A stretch of DNA of 64,000 bases from an uncultured Sphingomonadaceae bacterium (GCA_947497085.1 CANMFE010000003.1:1-64000); one strand, 5' to 3'. Counted from the stretch's first letter, positions 36,087 through 44,970 are shown. Notes: a model not told the origin generated them from the letters alone. Translations and numbers: made by a program.

Positions 36087-36848
36087 ATGAAAAAAGCAGC
36101 TTTGATTTGCGCAAGTGTTGCCGCACTCACATTGGCCGCATGTACGCAGCAGGAAGGCGATACAGCGGATACCGCCGATATAGCGGAAAAAACCGAAAAA
36201 GCTGTCTGGGGCTATGAAGGCGAGCAGGGTGCTGAAAACTGGGGCGACCTGTCCGCCGAATTTGCAACCTGCAAAACCGGCAAGGAGCAATCACCGATTG
36301 ACCTGCCCGCCGCCGATGCCGCGAAAACGGTCGACGTGACCACCAATTATGGCAGCCAGTCCGCGAAAATCGTCGACAAAGGCTATACCGTGCAGGCCGA
36401 TTTTGCCGAAGGCGCGTCGTTCACATCAGGAGACACCACGTTCAACCTGCTGCAGATGCACATGCACACGCCGTCCGAACATACAGTGACCGGCAAATCC
36501 TATCCGCTGGTCGCGCATTTTGTACACCAAAGCGGTGAAGGCGAATTTGGTGTGCTCGGCATATTGTTTGAAGAAGGCGAAGCTAATGCATCGCTGCAGA
36601 CAATACTCGGCAATGTTGGCGGTGAGACCGATGTAGATATCGCAGCCATGCTGCCATCCACGCTGACAGCCTATAATTACCCCGGCTCGCTCACCACGCC
36701 GCCATGCACAGAGGGCGTAAACTGGCATGTCGTGACCACACCCGTGACCGCGAGTGCAGAGCAGATCGAGAAGCTGAACGGCATGATGAAAAACAATGCC
36801 CGTCCGGTACAGCCGCTCAATGAACGGACACTCGCCGCAGCAGAGTAA
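36087..36848 (+). CDS. alpha-type carbonic anhydrase, lipoprotein
   Basis: A 253-residue periplasmic carbonic anhydrase that interconverts CO2 and bicarbonate. The lipobox LAAC is near residue 19. The three zinc histidines of the alpha class fit H125, H127 (in LQMHMHTPSEH) and H144 (in LVAHFVHQ). The substrate-pocket segment YNYPGSLTTPPCTEGVNWHV is intact, with the TTPPC motif. It is placed alone between coaBC and the repeat-rich region; the typical alphaproteobacterial order would have ubiB here, so it may be an insertion. Confidence 0.93.
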   Translation: MKKAALICASVAALTLAACTQQEGDTADTADIAEKTEKAVWGYEGEQGAENWGDLSAEFATCKTGKEQSPIDLPAADAAKTVDVTTNYGSQSAKIVDKGYTVQADFAEGASFTSGDTTFNLLQMHMHTPSEHTVTGKSYPLVAHFVHQSGEGEFGVLGILFEEGEANASLQTILGNVGGETDVDIAAMLPSTLTAYNYPGSLTTPPCTEGVNWHVVTTPVTASAEQIEKLNGMMKNNARPVQPLNERTLAAAE

Positions 36849-36961
36849 TCACTGCAAAGCGGATTTACGCATGGAAGGCGCGGTCAGACATGGCTGCGCC
36901 TTTTTTGGTGCGCTGAAACGCGCGGTACCGGAGTTCTTATCGGCTCACTCTCGTTCGCAGT

Positions 36962-37047
36962 GCGGCACCAGCCCACACCCCCACCCGGCCTCCCAAACAG
37001 GTTACGATGGCGTTGGGAGGCCGGGTGGGGGTGTGGGCTGGTGCCGC
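36962..37047. repeat. palindromic element, copy A (35-bp perfect stem)
   Basis: Arms 36962-36996 and 37013-37047 pair perfectly over 35 bp around a 16-base loop (36997-37012). A small hairpin ATGCCC-GAGA-GGGCAT follows at 37051-37066. A second copy (B) is at 39554-39639, and three arm positions that differ between the copies are matched by changes in the opposite arm. The spacer 36849-37323 otherwise contains only the repeat pair listed next. Confidence 0.95.
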
Positions 37048-37105
37048 TCTATGCCCGAGAGGGCATCAAATAAAGACATGAGTGTAAGCGGAGAGCTTCT
37101 ATCCC

Positions 37106-37307
37106 GTCACCCCAGCGAAGGCTGGGGTCCAGATAAGATAGCATGTGGGTTACCGAGGTTGCACGAGCCTCTATGCTTTCTGCAACCGCTACTCTAGTAC
37201 CGCACCTTTTTTTCTATCTGATAGGGCATCTGGATTCCAGCCTTGATCTACGCTCAAGTTTATCCTGAGCGACTGCCTTAAGCAGGCAGTCGAAGGGCTG
37301 GAATGAC
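37106..37307. repeat. inverted GTCA-palindrome-TCCA arms, one expanded
   Basis: The left arm (37106-37132) begins GTCA, has a CCCCAGC/GCTGGGG hairpin and ends TCCAG. The right arm (37230-37307) is in inverse orientation, again GTCA to TCCA when read on the minus strand. Its palindrome (ATTCCAGCC/GGCTGGAAT) is opened by two inner hairpins, at about 37251-37271 and 37271-37291. No gene lies between them. Confidence 0.7.
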
Positions 37308-37323
37308 GATAATACCCACAGTC

Positions 37324-37833
37324 CTAATCCACCCGCGAAAACATCGTGCGGTTAAACTCGCGCCAACCGGCCTCGGTCAATATCCAATCGGCAACCTCAA
37401 TCCGGCCATCTTCCTGGAACGTGTAGCTGGACCGTCCCTGCTTGCCGCCCGCTTTGCCCCATATAGTTGTCAACGCTTTGTGCGTATATGTGGTCACCAT
37501 CGGGTGCAGATCACCGCCATTATCGGCCCAGAACCCCTGCGAAGAGCCGCGCTGGTAATAGCCATGCCCGACAAAAGCCTGCACCTTGCCGTCACGCTGC
37601 ATTTCTATCGTGTAGGTCAGGCGGTAAAACTTCCCGTCCAGCGTCTCACCCCACACCATGGTCGATTTTGATGGCGCGCCGAATGATATGCCCTCGGCTT
37701 TCCATGTACCGGTAAAGGTTTGGAGCAGGCTCTGCTGCGACGCTACCTCAGATTCCTGTGCGAACGCTGGATCAACATGAACACCGGGGAAAGCTGTTAC
37801 GGCCAAAGCCAAAATTGCAATGAATGTGCGCAT
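37324..37833 (-). CDS. secreted protein of unknown function, lipocalin-like pattern
   Basis: A 169-residue protein with a signal peptide (hydrophobic residues 3-16, cleavage probably after AFA near 24). The mature part alternates beta strands with many Gly, Trp and Tyr residues (GTWKAEGISFG, KFYRLTYTIEM, GHGYYQRGSS), like DUF1579 or lipocalin-type barrels. No catalytic motif seen. It lies 52 bases behind ubiB on the same strand and may share its transcript. Confidence 0.7.
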   Translation of the reverse strand: MRTFIAILALAVTAFPGVHVDPAFAQESEVASQQSLLQTFTGTWKAEGISFGAPSKSTMVWGETLDGKFYRLTYTIEMQRDGKVQAFVGHGYYQRGSSQGFWADNGGDLHPMVTTYTHKALTTIWGKAGGKQGRSSYTFQEDGRIEVADWILTEAGWREFNRTMFSRVD

Positions 37834-37885
37834 ATCATTTCCTCTTCACATATAAGGAGAGGCTACATGATGTGCAGGATCGAGT

Positions 37886-39436
37886 CTAACCCCACATCCA
37901 CATCGCGCCTGCACCGGCTGCACCGAACAGTGCCGCTGTAAAAGCGTAGCCCCAGAAACCGCCGCCACTGCGTTCTTTTTTGTCCCAGATCAGTTCGACC
38001 TCGGGAAGTGGGGGGGCATCGGGCGCACCGCCTTTTTTGGGAATCTGCGCATCCAGCCGCCGGATCATGTCGGGTAGTTTCATGAGTGTGTCGATATCGC
38101 TGTGGATGCGGTCAGCGACAGCAGCTTCCGGCCCCAACTCGCCGCGTATCCAACCCTTCACATAAGGCGCGGCGACATCCCACATATTAATGCTGGGGTT
38201 CAGTGAGGTCGCAATCCCCTCCACCATCACCATGGTTTTTTGCAGCAGCAGCAGGTGCGGCTGGGTCTGCATGTCGAAATCACGGGTGATGGCAAACAGG
38301 CTGTCGAGCATCTGCCCGACGCTAAGCTCACTCACCGGCTTGCCGCGTGTCGGTTCGCCCACCGCACGCAGCGCCGTCGCGAACTCGTCGACATTGTGAT
38401 AGCTTGGCACATATTGTGCCTCGAAATGGATTTCCGCCACGCGTTTGTAATTGCCGGTGGTCAGGCCATACAGAATCTCCGCCAGCCAGAAGCGTGCCTG
38501 CCGGTTGATCCGCCCCATAATGCCGAAATCAATCGCAGCAATGGTGCCGTCAGCTTTCACGAACAGATTACCCTGGTGCATATCGGCATGGAAATAGCCC
38601 GCTGAAATCGCCTGTTTCAGGAAATTGAGCACCAACCGCTCGGCCAGGCCGTTCAGATCGTGGCCCGCCTCTTTCAGGGCGTCCAATTTTGATATCTTGA
38701 TGCCGTCCACCCATTCGAGCGTCATCACCCTGCCCGATGTGCGGTCCCAGTCAATCGCGGGGATTTCATATCCCTCTTCCACTTCCATCGCTTCGCGCAA
38801 TTCGGACGCGCTCGCCGCCTCGCGCCGCAGGTCAAGCTCACGCAGCGTCCAGCGCTTGAAATTGGCGACTACCAGGCGCGGACGCAGCCGCGCCGCCTCC
38901 CCGCCCATATCTTCCAGATGCGCCGCCGCCCATTCATAGGTTTCAATATCCCGCGCGAATTTCTCACCGATGCCGGGACGCAGCACTTTGACCGCGACAT
39001 CGCGGCCTTCGCTTGTCACCGCGCGGTGCACCTGCGCAATCGATGCAGCCCCTACTGGAACCGGATCAACCGACTGGAACAGCTCGCCCACCGGTTTGTT
39101 CAGCCCGCGTTCCAGCTCGCGTTCAATCTCCACAAAAGCCACGGGTGGCAGGTCGTCCTGCAGGTAAAGCAGGTTGCGTGCCGCTTCTTCGCCGACAATA
39201 TCAGGTCGCGTCGCCAGCGTCTGGCCAAGCTTGATCGCCGCCGGGCCTATCGCGCGGAATGCGCCTGCATAATCGGGTTCTTTCGGCTGAAATGTCCCGA
39301 ACCGCGCAATCCGGCACAGCCGTTTCACCTGTGGTGGCGTATTGGGATCACGTTCAATCCCGCGCAGCGCGCCATGCCGCGCCAATATCCTGCCCCATTT
39401 CAAAAGGCGGAAAATATGCGTGCGGGGCTGGGTCAT
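37886..39436 (-). CDS. ubiB: UbiB, ubiquinone biosynthesis kinase-like protein
   Basis: A 516-residue atypical kinase/ATPase of the ABC1/ADCK family required for ubiquinone synthesis. The family motif KLGQ is in AAIKLGQTLATRPD (about residues 88-101). The ATP site residues are in VAVKVLRPG, and HADMHQGNLFV and AIDFGIMG are the catalytic-loop and metal segments. Two hydrophobic segments at the C-terminus anchor it in the membrane. It is separated from ubiE upstream by a 288-base spacer carrying palindrome copy B. Confidence 0.95.
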   Translation of the reverse strand: MTQPRTHIFRLLKWGRILARHGALRGIERDPNTPPQVKRLCRIARFGTFQPKEPDYAGAFRAIGPAAIKLGQTLATRPDIVGEEAARNLLYLQDDLPPVAFVEIERELERGLNKPVGELFQSVDPVPVGAASIAQVHRAVTSEGRDVAVKVLRPGIGEKFARDIETYEWAAAHLEDMGGEAARLRPRLVVANFKRWTLRELDLRREAASASELREAMEVEEGYEIPAIDWDRTSGRVMTLEWVDGIKISKLDALKEAGHDLNGLAERLVLNFLKQAISAGYFHADMHQGNLFVKADGTIAAIDFGIMGRINRQARFWLAEILYGLTTGNYKRVAEIHFEAQYVPSYHNVDEFATALRAVGEPTRGKPVSELSVGQMLDSLFAITRDFDMQTQPHLLLLQKTMVMVEGIATSLNPSINMWDVAAPYVKGWIRGELGPEAAVADRIHSDIDTLMKLPDMIRRLDAQIPKKGGAPDAPPLPEVELIWDKKERSGGGFWGYAFTAALFGAAGAGAMWMWG

Positions 39437-39553
39437 TTTTTGATGCCTTCACAGGCATAAGTCGGTGCCGGAATGTCTTTATCCCTCACGGCTATTCTTT
39501 CGCTTGCGCGAAAAACCTGCGGGAACGCGGTATTTTTTATGCGTTGAAGCGCA

Positions 39554-39639
39554 GCGGCACCGGCCCACGCCCCCACCCGACCTCCCAAACAGGTTACAAT
39601 GTCATTGGGAGGTCGGGTGGGGGCGTGGGCCGGTGCCGC
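39554..39639. repeat. palindromic element, copy B (35-bp perfect stem)
   Basis: Arms 39554-39588 and 39605-39639 pair perfectly around a 16-base loop. Relative to copy A, arm positions 9, 16 and 27 differ and each is compensated on the other arm. The ATGCCC-GAGA-GGGCAT mini-hairpin with part of an arm recurs nearby at 39674-39710. The right flank of B resembles the inverted left flank of A (GGCTC-x-CTCTCG-x-TC). It lies in the ubiE-ubiB spacer (39437-39724). Confidence 0.95.
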
Positions 39640-39724
39640 GTCGTGAGCGAGAGCGAGCCAAAAAAGACTCTGCGTGGGCTGATGCCGTTCCATGCCCGAG
39701 AGGGCATCAGACAAATACGCCATA

Positions 39725-40456
39725 TTATATCTTCCACCCGCTATGGATGGCGACAAGTCCGCCGAGCAATGGCTCCACTTTTGTGCGCACGAAGCCGGCA
39801 TCACGGATCATACCTTCAAATTTTTCCATATCGGGAAAACGGCGGATCGATTCGATCAGGTAGCGATAACTGTCCGCATCCCCCGCGAGCGCTTCGCCCA
39901 GCTTCGGCACAACCTTATGCGAATAGGCGTCGTAGACTTCCCCGAAACCGGGCCAAAGCGTAGTCGAAAATTCGAGACAATAAAAACGCCCGCCAAATTT
40001 AAGCGCGCGGTGCGCTTCTTTCAGCGCCTTGTCGATATGTGTCACATTACGGATACCGAATGCGATTGTATAGGCATCGAAACTGCGGTCATCAAAGGCC
40101 AGTTCTTCGGCATTCTGCCGTGACCAGACCAGCCGGTCCTCTCCCATTTTCATGGCGCGGTCGATGCCAACATCCAGCATTTCCTGGTTGATGTCAGCGA
40201 CCGTGATGTTGGCGCCGGATTTCACCAGGCGAAAGGCAATGTCACCCGTGCCGCCCGCCATATCGAGAATATCCTCATGCGCCTGCGGCTTGACGCGCCG
40301 CACGAACCGGTCTTTCCACAAACGGTGCATACCGCCCGACATGGCATCGTTCATCAGGTCATATTTGCTGGCAACGCCAGAGAATATCCCGCCCACCCGG
40401 GCCTGTTTCTCACTAGCGTCGATATCTTCATAGCCAAAGGGCACTGTTTCAGTCAT
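39725..40456 (-). CDS. ubiE: UbiE, ubiquinone/menaquinone C-methyltransferase
   Basis: A 243-residue SAM-dependent methyltransferase that adds the ring methyl group in ubiquinone (and, where made, menaquinone) synthesis. Family signatures YDLMNDAMSGGMHRLWKD, DMAGGTGDIA (SAM motif I), IAFGIRNVTHIDKAL and the YRYLIESIRRFPDME block near the end are present. It is upstream of ubiB on the same strand. Confidence 0.97.
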   Translation of the reverse strand: MTETVPFGYEDIDASEKQARVGGIFSGVASKYDLMNDAMSGGMHRLWKDRFVRRVKPQAHEDILDMAGGTGDIAFRLVKSGANITVADINQEMLDVGIDRAMKMGEDRLVWSRQNAEELAFDDRSFDAYTIAFGIRNVTHIDKALKEAHRALKFGGRFYCLEFSTTLWPGFGEVYDAYSHKVVPKLGEALAGDADSYRYLIESIRRFPDMEKFEGMIRDAGFVRTKVEPLLGGLVAIHSGWKI

Positions 40457-40524
40457 GCATGGCTATGTAGGGATAAAAGAGCCACTGTGGAAGTGGGTTT
40501 GGGCTCTTTTTGATTTCACGGCCA

Positions 40525-40759
40525 GGCGCTACGCGCCAGCCTCCAAATGGGTTCCGGCCAATAAGGCCGGGCGCGCAGTCGCGCTTGCGAACGGCTCATG
40601 GCCGTTCGGACTTTCGCTATACGCAGCGCTTTCGCTTAACAGCGGCAACATGATTGCTATCATTTTGCGCTAATCCGGGCTGCGACAAGCAGTCCGGCAA
40701 GGCCGACTGGCCGCCGGCGCTTATTGCGCCGCCCCACCGGAGGCATTCACGAAGTGAAT
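40525..40759. repeat. array of short perfect hairpins upstream of mutM
   Basis: Within 235 bases are at least seven separate short inverted repeats: GGCGC/GCGCC at 40525, CCGGCC/GGCCGG at 40554, GCGCG/CGCGC at 40571, CGAACGGC/GCCGTTCG at 40588, AGCG/CGCT at 40625, CGGCGC/GCGCCG at 40715, and ATTCAC/GTGAAT at 40745. Loops are 3-5 bases. This fills most of the ubiE-mutM spacer (40457-40821). A frame runs through part of it but is not protein-like. Confidence 0.6.
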
Positions 40760-40821
40760 TGCCGTGAGGTCAATAAAGACTCCCCCTTCCTTCCCGCACA
40801 TTAATGCTCTACATCCCACCC

Positions 40822-41634
40822 ATGCCTGAGCTCCCCGAAGTCGAAACCACGGTACGCGGTCTGGAAGCCGTGCTGAACGGCGAAACCCTAGCCGAGGTGA
40901 CACCGCGCCGCGCCGACCTGCGCTGGCCCATGCCGCCCGATTTGCGCCAGCGGCTGACGGGGGCGACGGTTACCGGCCTGTCACGCCGTGCCAAATATGG
41001 CCTTATTGCAACCAATCGCGGTGATGTGCTGATTTTCCATCTGGGCATGTCGGGCAAATGGCGGATCGCGCCAGAGGATATCGGCAAGCACGACCATTTT
41101 GTCCTGCGCACGGAAAGCGGCACCACGCTCGCACTCAATGACCCGCGCCGCTTTGGTTCGCTCGATCTGGTGCAGGCGGACGCGCTGGATAGTTTCCCCG
41201 CCTTTGCCAAAATGGGTCCCGAACCGCTGGGTGATGATTTCAACGCCGCCTATCTGCACGGCGCGCTGGCCGGACGCAGTTCCCCGATCAAACTGTCACT
41301 GCTGGATCAGCGTATCGTGGCGGGCCTTGGCAATATCTATGTCTGTGAAGCGCTGGGTATGGCGGGTATATCGCCCAAGCGCAAAGCTGGGAATATTTCC
41401 AAGGCGCGGCTTGCAGGATTGGTGGACGCGATCAAGCAGGTCCTGGCACAGGCCATAGAGGCAGGCGGCTCAAGCCTGCGCGACTATGCCCGCCCTGACG
41501 GCGAGCTCGGCTATTTCGCGAAGGAATGGCGTGTCTATGGCCGCGAAGGCGAACCATGCCCCTGCGGCGGCACCGTGCAGCGCTTCACACAAGGCGGGCG
41601 CAGCACGTTCTGGTGCGGGAAATGCCAGCGGTAG
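40822..41634 (+). CDS. mutM: MutM (Fpg), formamidopyrimidine-DNA glycosylase
   Basis: A 270-residue base-excision repair enzyme that removes 8-oxoguanine. The mature N-terminus is MPELPEVETT, with the catalytic Pro2 and Glu3. Other marks are the GNIYVCEALGMAGISP helix-two-turn-helix region and the C-terminal zinc finger with cysteines in PCPCGG and FWCGKCQR. The ATG at 40822 is fixed by Pro2. It is divergent from ubiE. Confidence 0.97.
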   Translation: MPELPEVETTVRGLEAVLNGETLAEVTPRRADLRWPMPPDLRQRLTGATVTGLSRRAKYGLIATNRGDVLIFHLGMSGKWRIAPEDIGKHDHFVLRTESGTTLALNDPRRFGSLDLVQADALDSFPAFAKMGPEPLGDDFNAAYLHGALAGRSSPIKLSLLDQRIVAGLGNIYVCEALGMAGISPKRKAGNISKARLAGLVDAIKQVLAQAIEAGGSSLRDYARPDGELGYFAKEWRVYGREGEPCPCGGTVQRFTQGGRSTFWCGKCQR

Positions 41635-41673
41635 CTATGACGCGAAAACACCCCAAATCCTGCGAAAGAATCA

Positions 41674-41702
41674 TTGACCTTCCTGCAAAGCCGCATTATA
41701 CG
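41674..41702 (+). promoter_or_regulatory. putative promoter of rpsT
   Basis: TTGACC (41674-41679) and TATACG (41697-41702) with a 17-base spacer, about 90 bases before rpsT. This is close to the sigma-70 consensus and is the best-looking promoter in the window. Confidence 0.65.
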
Positions 41703-41792
41703 CCGCACCTTCATGGCGCTGAAGCGCGCAGCTGACACTGCCCGGTGCCCATCAGATATTTTAAAACATACAAGTTTTTGAGGTAATTACAC

Positions 41793-42056
41793 ATGGCAAA
41801 TACGCCGCAAGCAAAGAAACGTATCCGCCGCAATGCGCGCCGTGCCGTTGTAAATGGCAACCGTATGGGTCGCATCCGCACCTATGTGAAAAAAGTTGAA
41901 GCCGCGATTGAAGCTGGCGACAAGAAAGCCGCGACCGAAGCGATGGCAACCGTTCAGCCGGAAATGGCACGCGGCGTTGCCAAAGGCCTGATCCACAGGA
42001 ACACGGCTGCACGCAAATATTCGCGCCTCAACAAACAGATTGCCGCTCTTAGTTAA
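41793..42056 (+). CDS. rpsT: RpsT, ribosomal protein bS20
   Basis: An 87-residue, lysine/arginine/alanine-rich ribosomal protein S20 that binds 16S rRNA. The start [21 protein letters not shown] and the [23 protein letters not shown] ending are standard. TTTGAGGTAATT lies in front of the ATG. It is followed by a clear terminator and then dnaA, the usual mutM-rpsT-dnaA order in alphaproteobacteria. Confidence 0.98.
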   Translation: MANTPQAKKRIRRNARRAVVNGNRMGRIRTYVKKVEAAIEAGDKKAATEAMATVQPEMARGVAKGLIHRNTAARKYSRLNKQIAALS

Positions 42057-42097
42057 TCCCAAAACTAGAGTACCGCATGCATTTGCGGTGACAATGA

Positions 42098-42128
42098 CCC
42101 CGCCCGCCAATGCGCCGCGGGGTTTTTT
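42098..42128 (+). terminator. intrinsic terminator after rpsT
   Basis: CCCCGC pairs with GCGGGG across a 13-base loop that can pair further, followed by six Ts. About 40 bases after the rpsT stop. Confidence 0.85.
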
Positions 42129-42656
42129 GTGTCTGCATTCTGCATCGCCATGATCGCGATACATTGCGTTACAATGGTTGTGCGAGGGAAGAGTGATCAG
42201 CCCTGGGAACAGAATGACAGGGCTGGTCAAAATGACGCAGTGCACAAGTGCAGGACTTTCCACGATTCGCAAAATGCCATTTTTCCGACTTCTATAAAAA
42301 CTATTTATTATTATGTATTTAACTATGTAATCCACAATTTTTCGTTATTTTCTTGAGTCAAACCTTTTATTTCATTTTTTTTACAAATCTGCCCTTGCTC
42401 GACTCGCGCGCGCCTGTCTAAACATTAAGTCATCGGGGGCCGGATGGACGGACCAGCCAGCTGTGTTTGGGCAGTAACGCAAAACGTTCTCCGCTACTTT
42501 TATGACTATGAAATGCGACCGGATTATGCATTTTTCCGGCCTACTATTTTATTGTCATAGCCGAATAAAACAGACACGGGAAACGTGGGCATGATGCCGA
42601 AGCAACGGTTTCGGCAAGTAGGGGTGGTGAAACGCATGATGGGTGATCGGTAAAAC
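42129..42656 (+). promoter_or_regulatory. long AT-rich leader upstream of dnaA
   Basis: About 530 bases without a gene. An AT-rich block spans about 42280-42390. One sequence, TAATCCACA (42328-42336), differs from the DnaA-box consensus by one base. Three GANTC sites are at 42264, 42355 and 42401. This fits cell-cycle control of dnaA transcription by methylation. Only one near-match DnaA box was found, so I do not claim the replication origin here. Confidence 0.4.
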
Positions 42657-44171
42657 ATGAATAACAAGAGCAAGAATGTTGATACGATCGATGCCGAAGC
42701 GTTAAGCGCAGAGGATATGGCCGCCGGTTGGGCCGCCGACTGGTCCGAAATCAGCAATGGTCTTAAAAAAGACCTGGGCGGACAAATACATGCGCAATGG
42801 ATCCGCCCGATGCAACCCGGTCGCTTTTGCCGCGATACCGGCACATTGGAATTATACGCACCTTCCGATTTTTCCGCCAACTGGGTCAATGACCGTTTTG
42901 CCGACCGGCTTTCGCTGGCATGGAAAATTGCACGGCCCGAAGTGCGCAGCCTGAAAATATCCGCACATCCCGGCAGCGTGCAGACACATGAATTACGCGG
43001 ACGGCGCGGCGAAGGCGCTTCCGGCCATATGCGTCATGCCACCGGACAGGGTACAACCGGTATGTTTGGCGAGGCGGCGCAGGCAGGCTTTGCGGGCAAT
43101 GGCGATTTTCTGGACGCATTTGGCGATGCGCAGGGGCAGTTGGCGGCGCATCTGGGCCTGGATAGTTCGCTGACATTTGAAAATTTCGTGACAGGTGAGG
43201 CCAATATATTGGGCCGCAACGCTGCGCAGCGCATGGCCGCCGAAGAAAAACCACAATTCACGCCGCTATACCTGAAAGCGCCCACAGGACAGGGCAAAAC
43301 GCACCTGCTGCACGCCATTGGCAACCAATATGCCGAAACGAAACCCGAAGCGCGCATTTTCTATTGCTCGGCCGAACGCTTCATGATCGAGTTCGTCTCT
43401 GCCATGCGGCAGAACAAGATGATGGAATTCAAGGCGCGGCTGCGCGGGTTTGACATGCTGCTGGTGGACGACATCCAGTTTATTATTGGCAAGGCATCGA
43501 CGCAGGAAGAATTCCTGCACACGATTGATGCGCTGCTGGGTGCGGGCAAGCGGCTCGTTGTCGCGTCCGACCGCGCGCCGCAGGCGCTTGACGGTGTGGA
43601 CCAACGGTTGCTGTCGCGGCTTTCCATGGGACTGGTCGCAGACATGCAACCTGCCGATATCGAGCTGCGCCGTGCGATCCTGCGCGCCAGGCTCAGCCAG
43701 TTTACGCCGTGCAATGTCGGCGAGGATGTTATCGAATTCCTGGCCCGTACCATCAGCCGCAATGTCCGTGAACTGGTCGGCGGCCTGAACAAACTGATCG
43801 CCTATGCGCAGCTGACAGGCCAGCCGGTTACACTGGCGCTCGCACAAGACCAGCTGTCGGATATATTGAGCGCCAACCGCCGCCGTATCACGATTGACGA
43901 AATCCAACGCACCGTGTGCCAGTTCTACAAGCTGGACCGCAGCGAAATGGCATCCAAACGCCGTGCCCGCGCTGTGGTACGCCCGCGCCAGGTCGCGATG
44001 TATCTCGCCAAGGTGCTCACGCCGCGCTCCTATCCCGAAATCGGGCGCAAATTCGGCGGACGCGACCATAGCACGGTCATCCATGCTGTCCGCCTGATCG
44101 AAGACCTGCGCGAGCGGGATGCCGATATGGACGGCGACGTGCGCACTTTGCTGCAACAGCTGGAAAGCTGA
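42657..44171 (+). CDS. dnaA: DnaA, chromosomal replication initiator
   Basis: A 504-residue AAA+ protein that opens the origin and loads the helicase. Domain I is about residues 20-110, a variable linker (GlyAla-rich) about 110-155, and the AAA domain has Walker A APTGQGKTHL and Walker B MLLVDDIQF. The C-terminal DNA-binding domain carries the signature PEIGRKFGGRDHSTVIHA. Length is typical for sphingomonads. Confidence 0.98.
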   Translation: MNNKSKNVDTIDAEALSAEDMAAGWAADWSEISNGLKKDLGGQIHAQWIRPMQPGRFCRDTGTLELYAPSDFSANWVNDRFADRLSLAWKIARPEVRSLKISAHPGSVQTHELRGRRGEGASGHMRHATGQGTTGMFGEAAQAGFAGNGDFLDAFGDAQGQLAAHLGLDSSLTFENFVTGEANILGRNAAQRMAAEEKPQFTPLYLKAPTGQGKTHLLHAIGNQYAETKPEARIFYCSAERFMIEFVSAMRQNKMMEFKARLRGFDMLLVDDIQFIIGKASTQEEFLHTIDALLGAGKRLVVASDRAPQALDGVDQRLLSRLSMGLVADMQPADIELRRAILRARLSQFTPCNVGEDVIEFLARTISRNVRELVGGLNKLIAYAQLTGQPVTLALAQDQLSDILSANRRRITIDEIQRTVCQFYKLDRSEMASKRRARAVVRPRQVAMYLAKVLTPRSYPEIGRKFGGRDHSTVIHAVRLIEDLRERDADMDGDVRTLLQQLES

Positions 44172-44196
44172 GCCACTTTCGCCTACATAGGCCATC

Positions 44197-44970
44197 ATGA
44201 CCGACCTTACCGATGCACAGCTCGACCGTTATGCGCGGCATATCATCTTGCCGCATATTGGCGGCGCGGGGCAGGCAAAACTGCTCGCCGCGCACGCTGT
44301 GATTGTGGGTGCGGGCGGCATAGGCTGTCCAGCGCTGCAATATCTGGCGGCAGCGGGCGTAGGACGCCTCACGATTATTGACGATGACAAAGTGTCGCTC
44401 TCCAATCTTCAGCGACAGGTGCTATTTGGTGAGAATGACATTGGTGTCCCCAAGGTCGAGGCAGCCAAAGCGGCAATCGCAAGCATCAATCCCGATGTCG
44501 AAGTGACCATATTCCAATGCCAGTTAACGGCGGACAATGGCGCGGCCATGCTGACAGACGCGGACCTTGTACTCGATGGCACTGACAATTTTGCCGCACG
44601 GCTTGCCGTCAATGACCTGTGCCACAAGCTGAAAATCCCGCTTGTATCCGCCGCGATTGGTCAGTTCCAGGGACAGGTCGGCACATTTTATGGATGGCGT
44701 GATGATGCGCCCTGCTATCGCTGTTTTGTCGGTGATGCATTTGATGCGGAAGATTGCGACACATGCGCCGAAAACGGTGTACTCGGCGCATGTGTCGGCA
44801 TGATGGGCAGCTTTGCCGCGATGGAGGCCGTGCGCGTGCTCACCGGTTTTGGCGAAAAACAGACCGGCAAGCTCCATGTATTTGATGGCTTGAAGCCTGC
44901 GATGCGCACGATGAAATTGCACAAGGATGCGGCCTGCTCGACATGCGGGGCTGCGGCGATAAGTAGATGA
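44197..44970 (+). CDS. MoeB/ThiF-family adenylyltransferase
   Basis: A 257-residue E1-like enzyme that adenylates the C-terminus of a small sulfur-carrier protein (MoaD or ThiS). The nucleotide-binding GAGGIGCPALQYLAAAGVG (about residues 33-51), the SNLQRQVLF segment and the DGTDNFAARLAVND motif are typical. Zinc cysteines are present as CYRC, and CSTCG near the end. No rhodanese domain is attached. Whether it serves molybdopterin or thiamine cannot be decided here; no partner genes are nearby. Confidence 0.9.
   Translation: MTDLTDAQLDRYARHIILPHIGGAGQAKLLAAHAVIVGAGGIGCPALQYLAAAGVGRLTIIDDDKVSLSNLQRQVLFGENDIGVPKVEAAKAAIASINPDVEVTIFQCQLTADNGAAMLTDADLVLDGTDNFAARLAVNDLCHKLKIPLVSAAIGQFQGQVGTFYGWRDDAPCYRCFVGDAFDAEDCDTCAENGVLGACVGMMGSFAAMEAVRVLTGFGEKQTGKLHVFDGLKPAMRTMKLHKDAACSTCGAAAISR

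Noticed and set aside
39259-39963. Plus-strand frame through palindrome copy B
   Set aside because: It reads antisense through ubiB and ubiE ends and through the palindrome, with no conserved motif. It is a by-product of GC-rich sequence.
40455-40673. Plus-strand frame in the hairpin array before mutM
   Set aside because: Low-complexity translation interrupted by the array of short inverted repeats. No start site or homologous pattern.
42129-42656. Replication origin next to dnaA
   Set aside because: Only one near-match DnaA box was found, and in alphaproteobacteria the origin is often away from dnaA. I recorded it as a regulatory region only.
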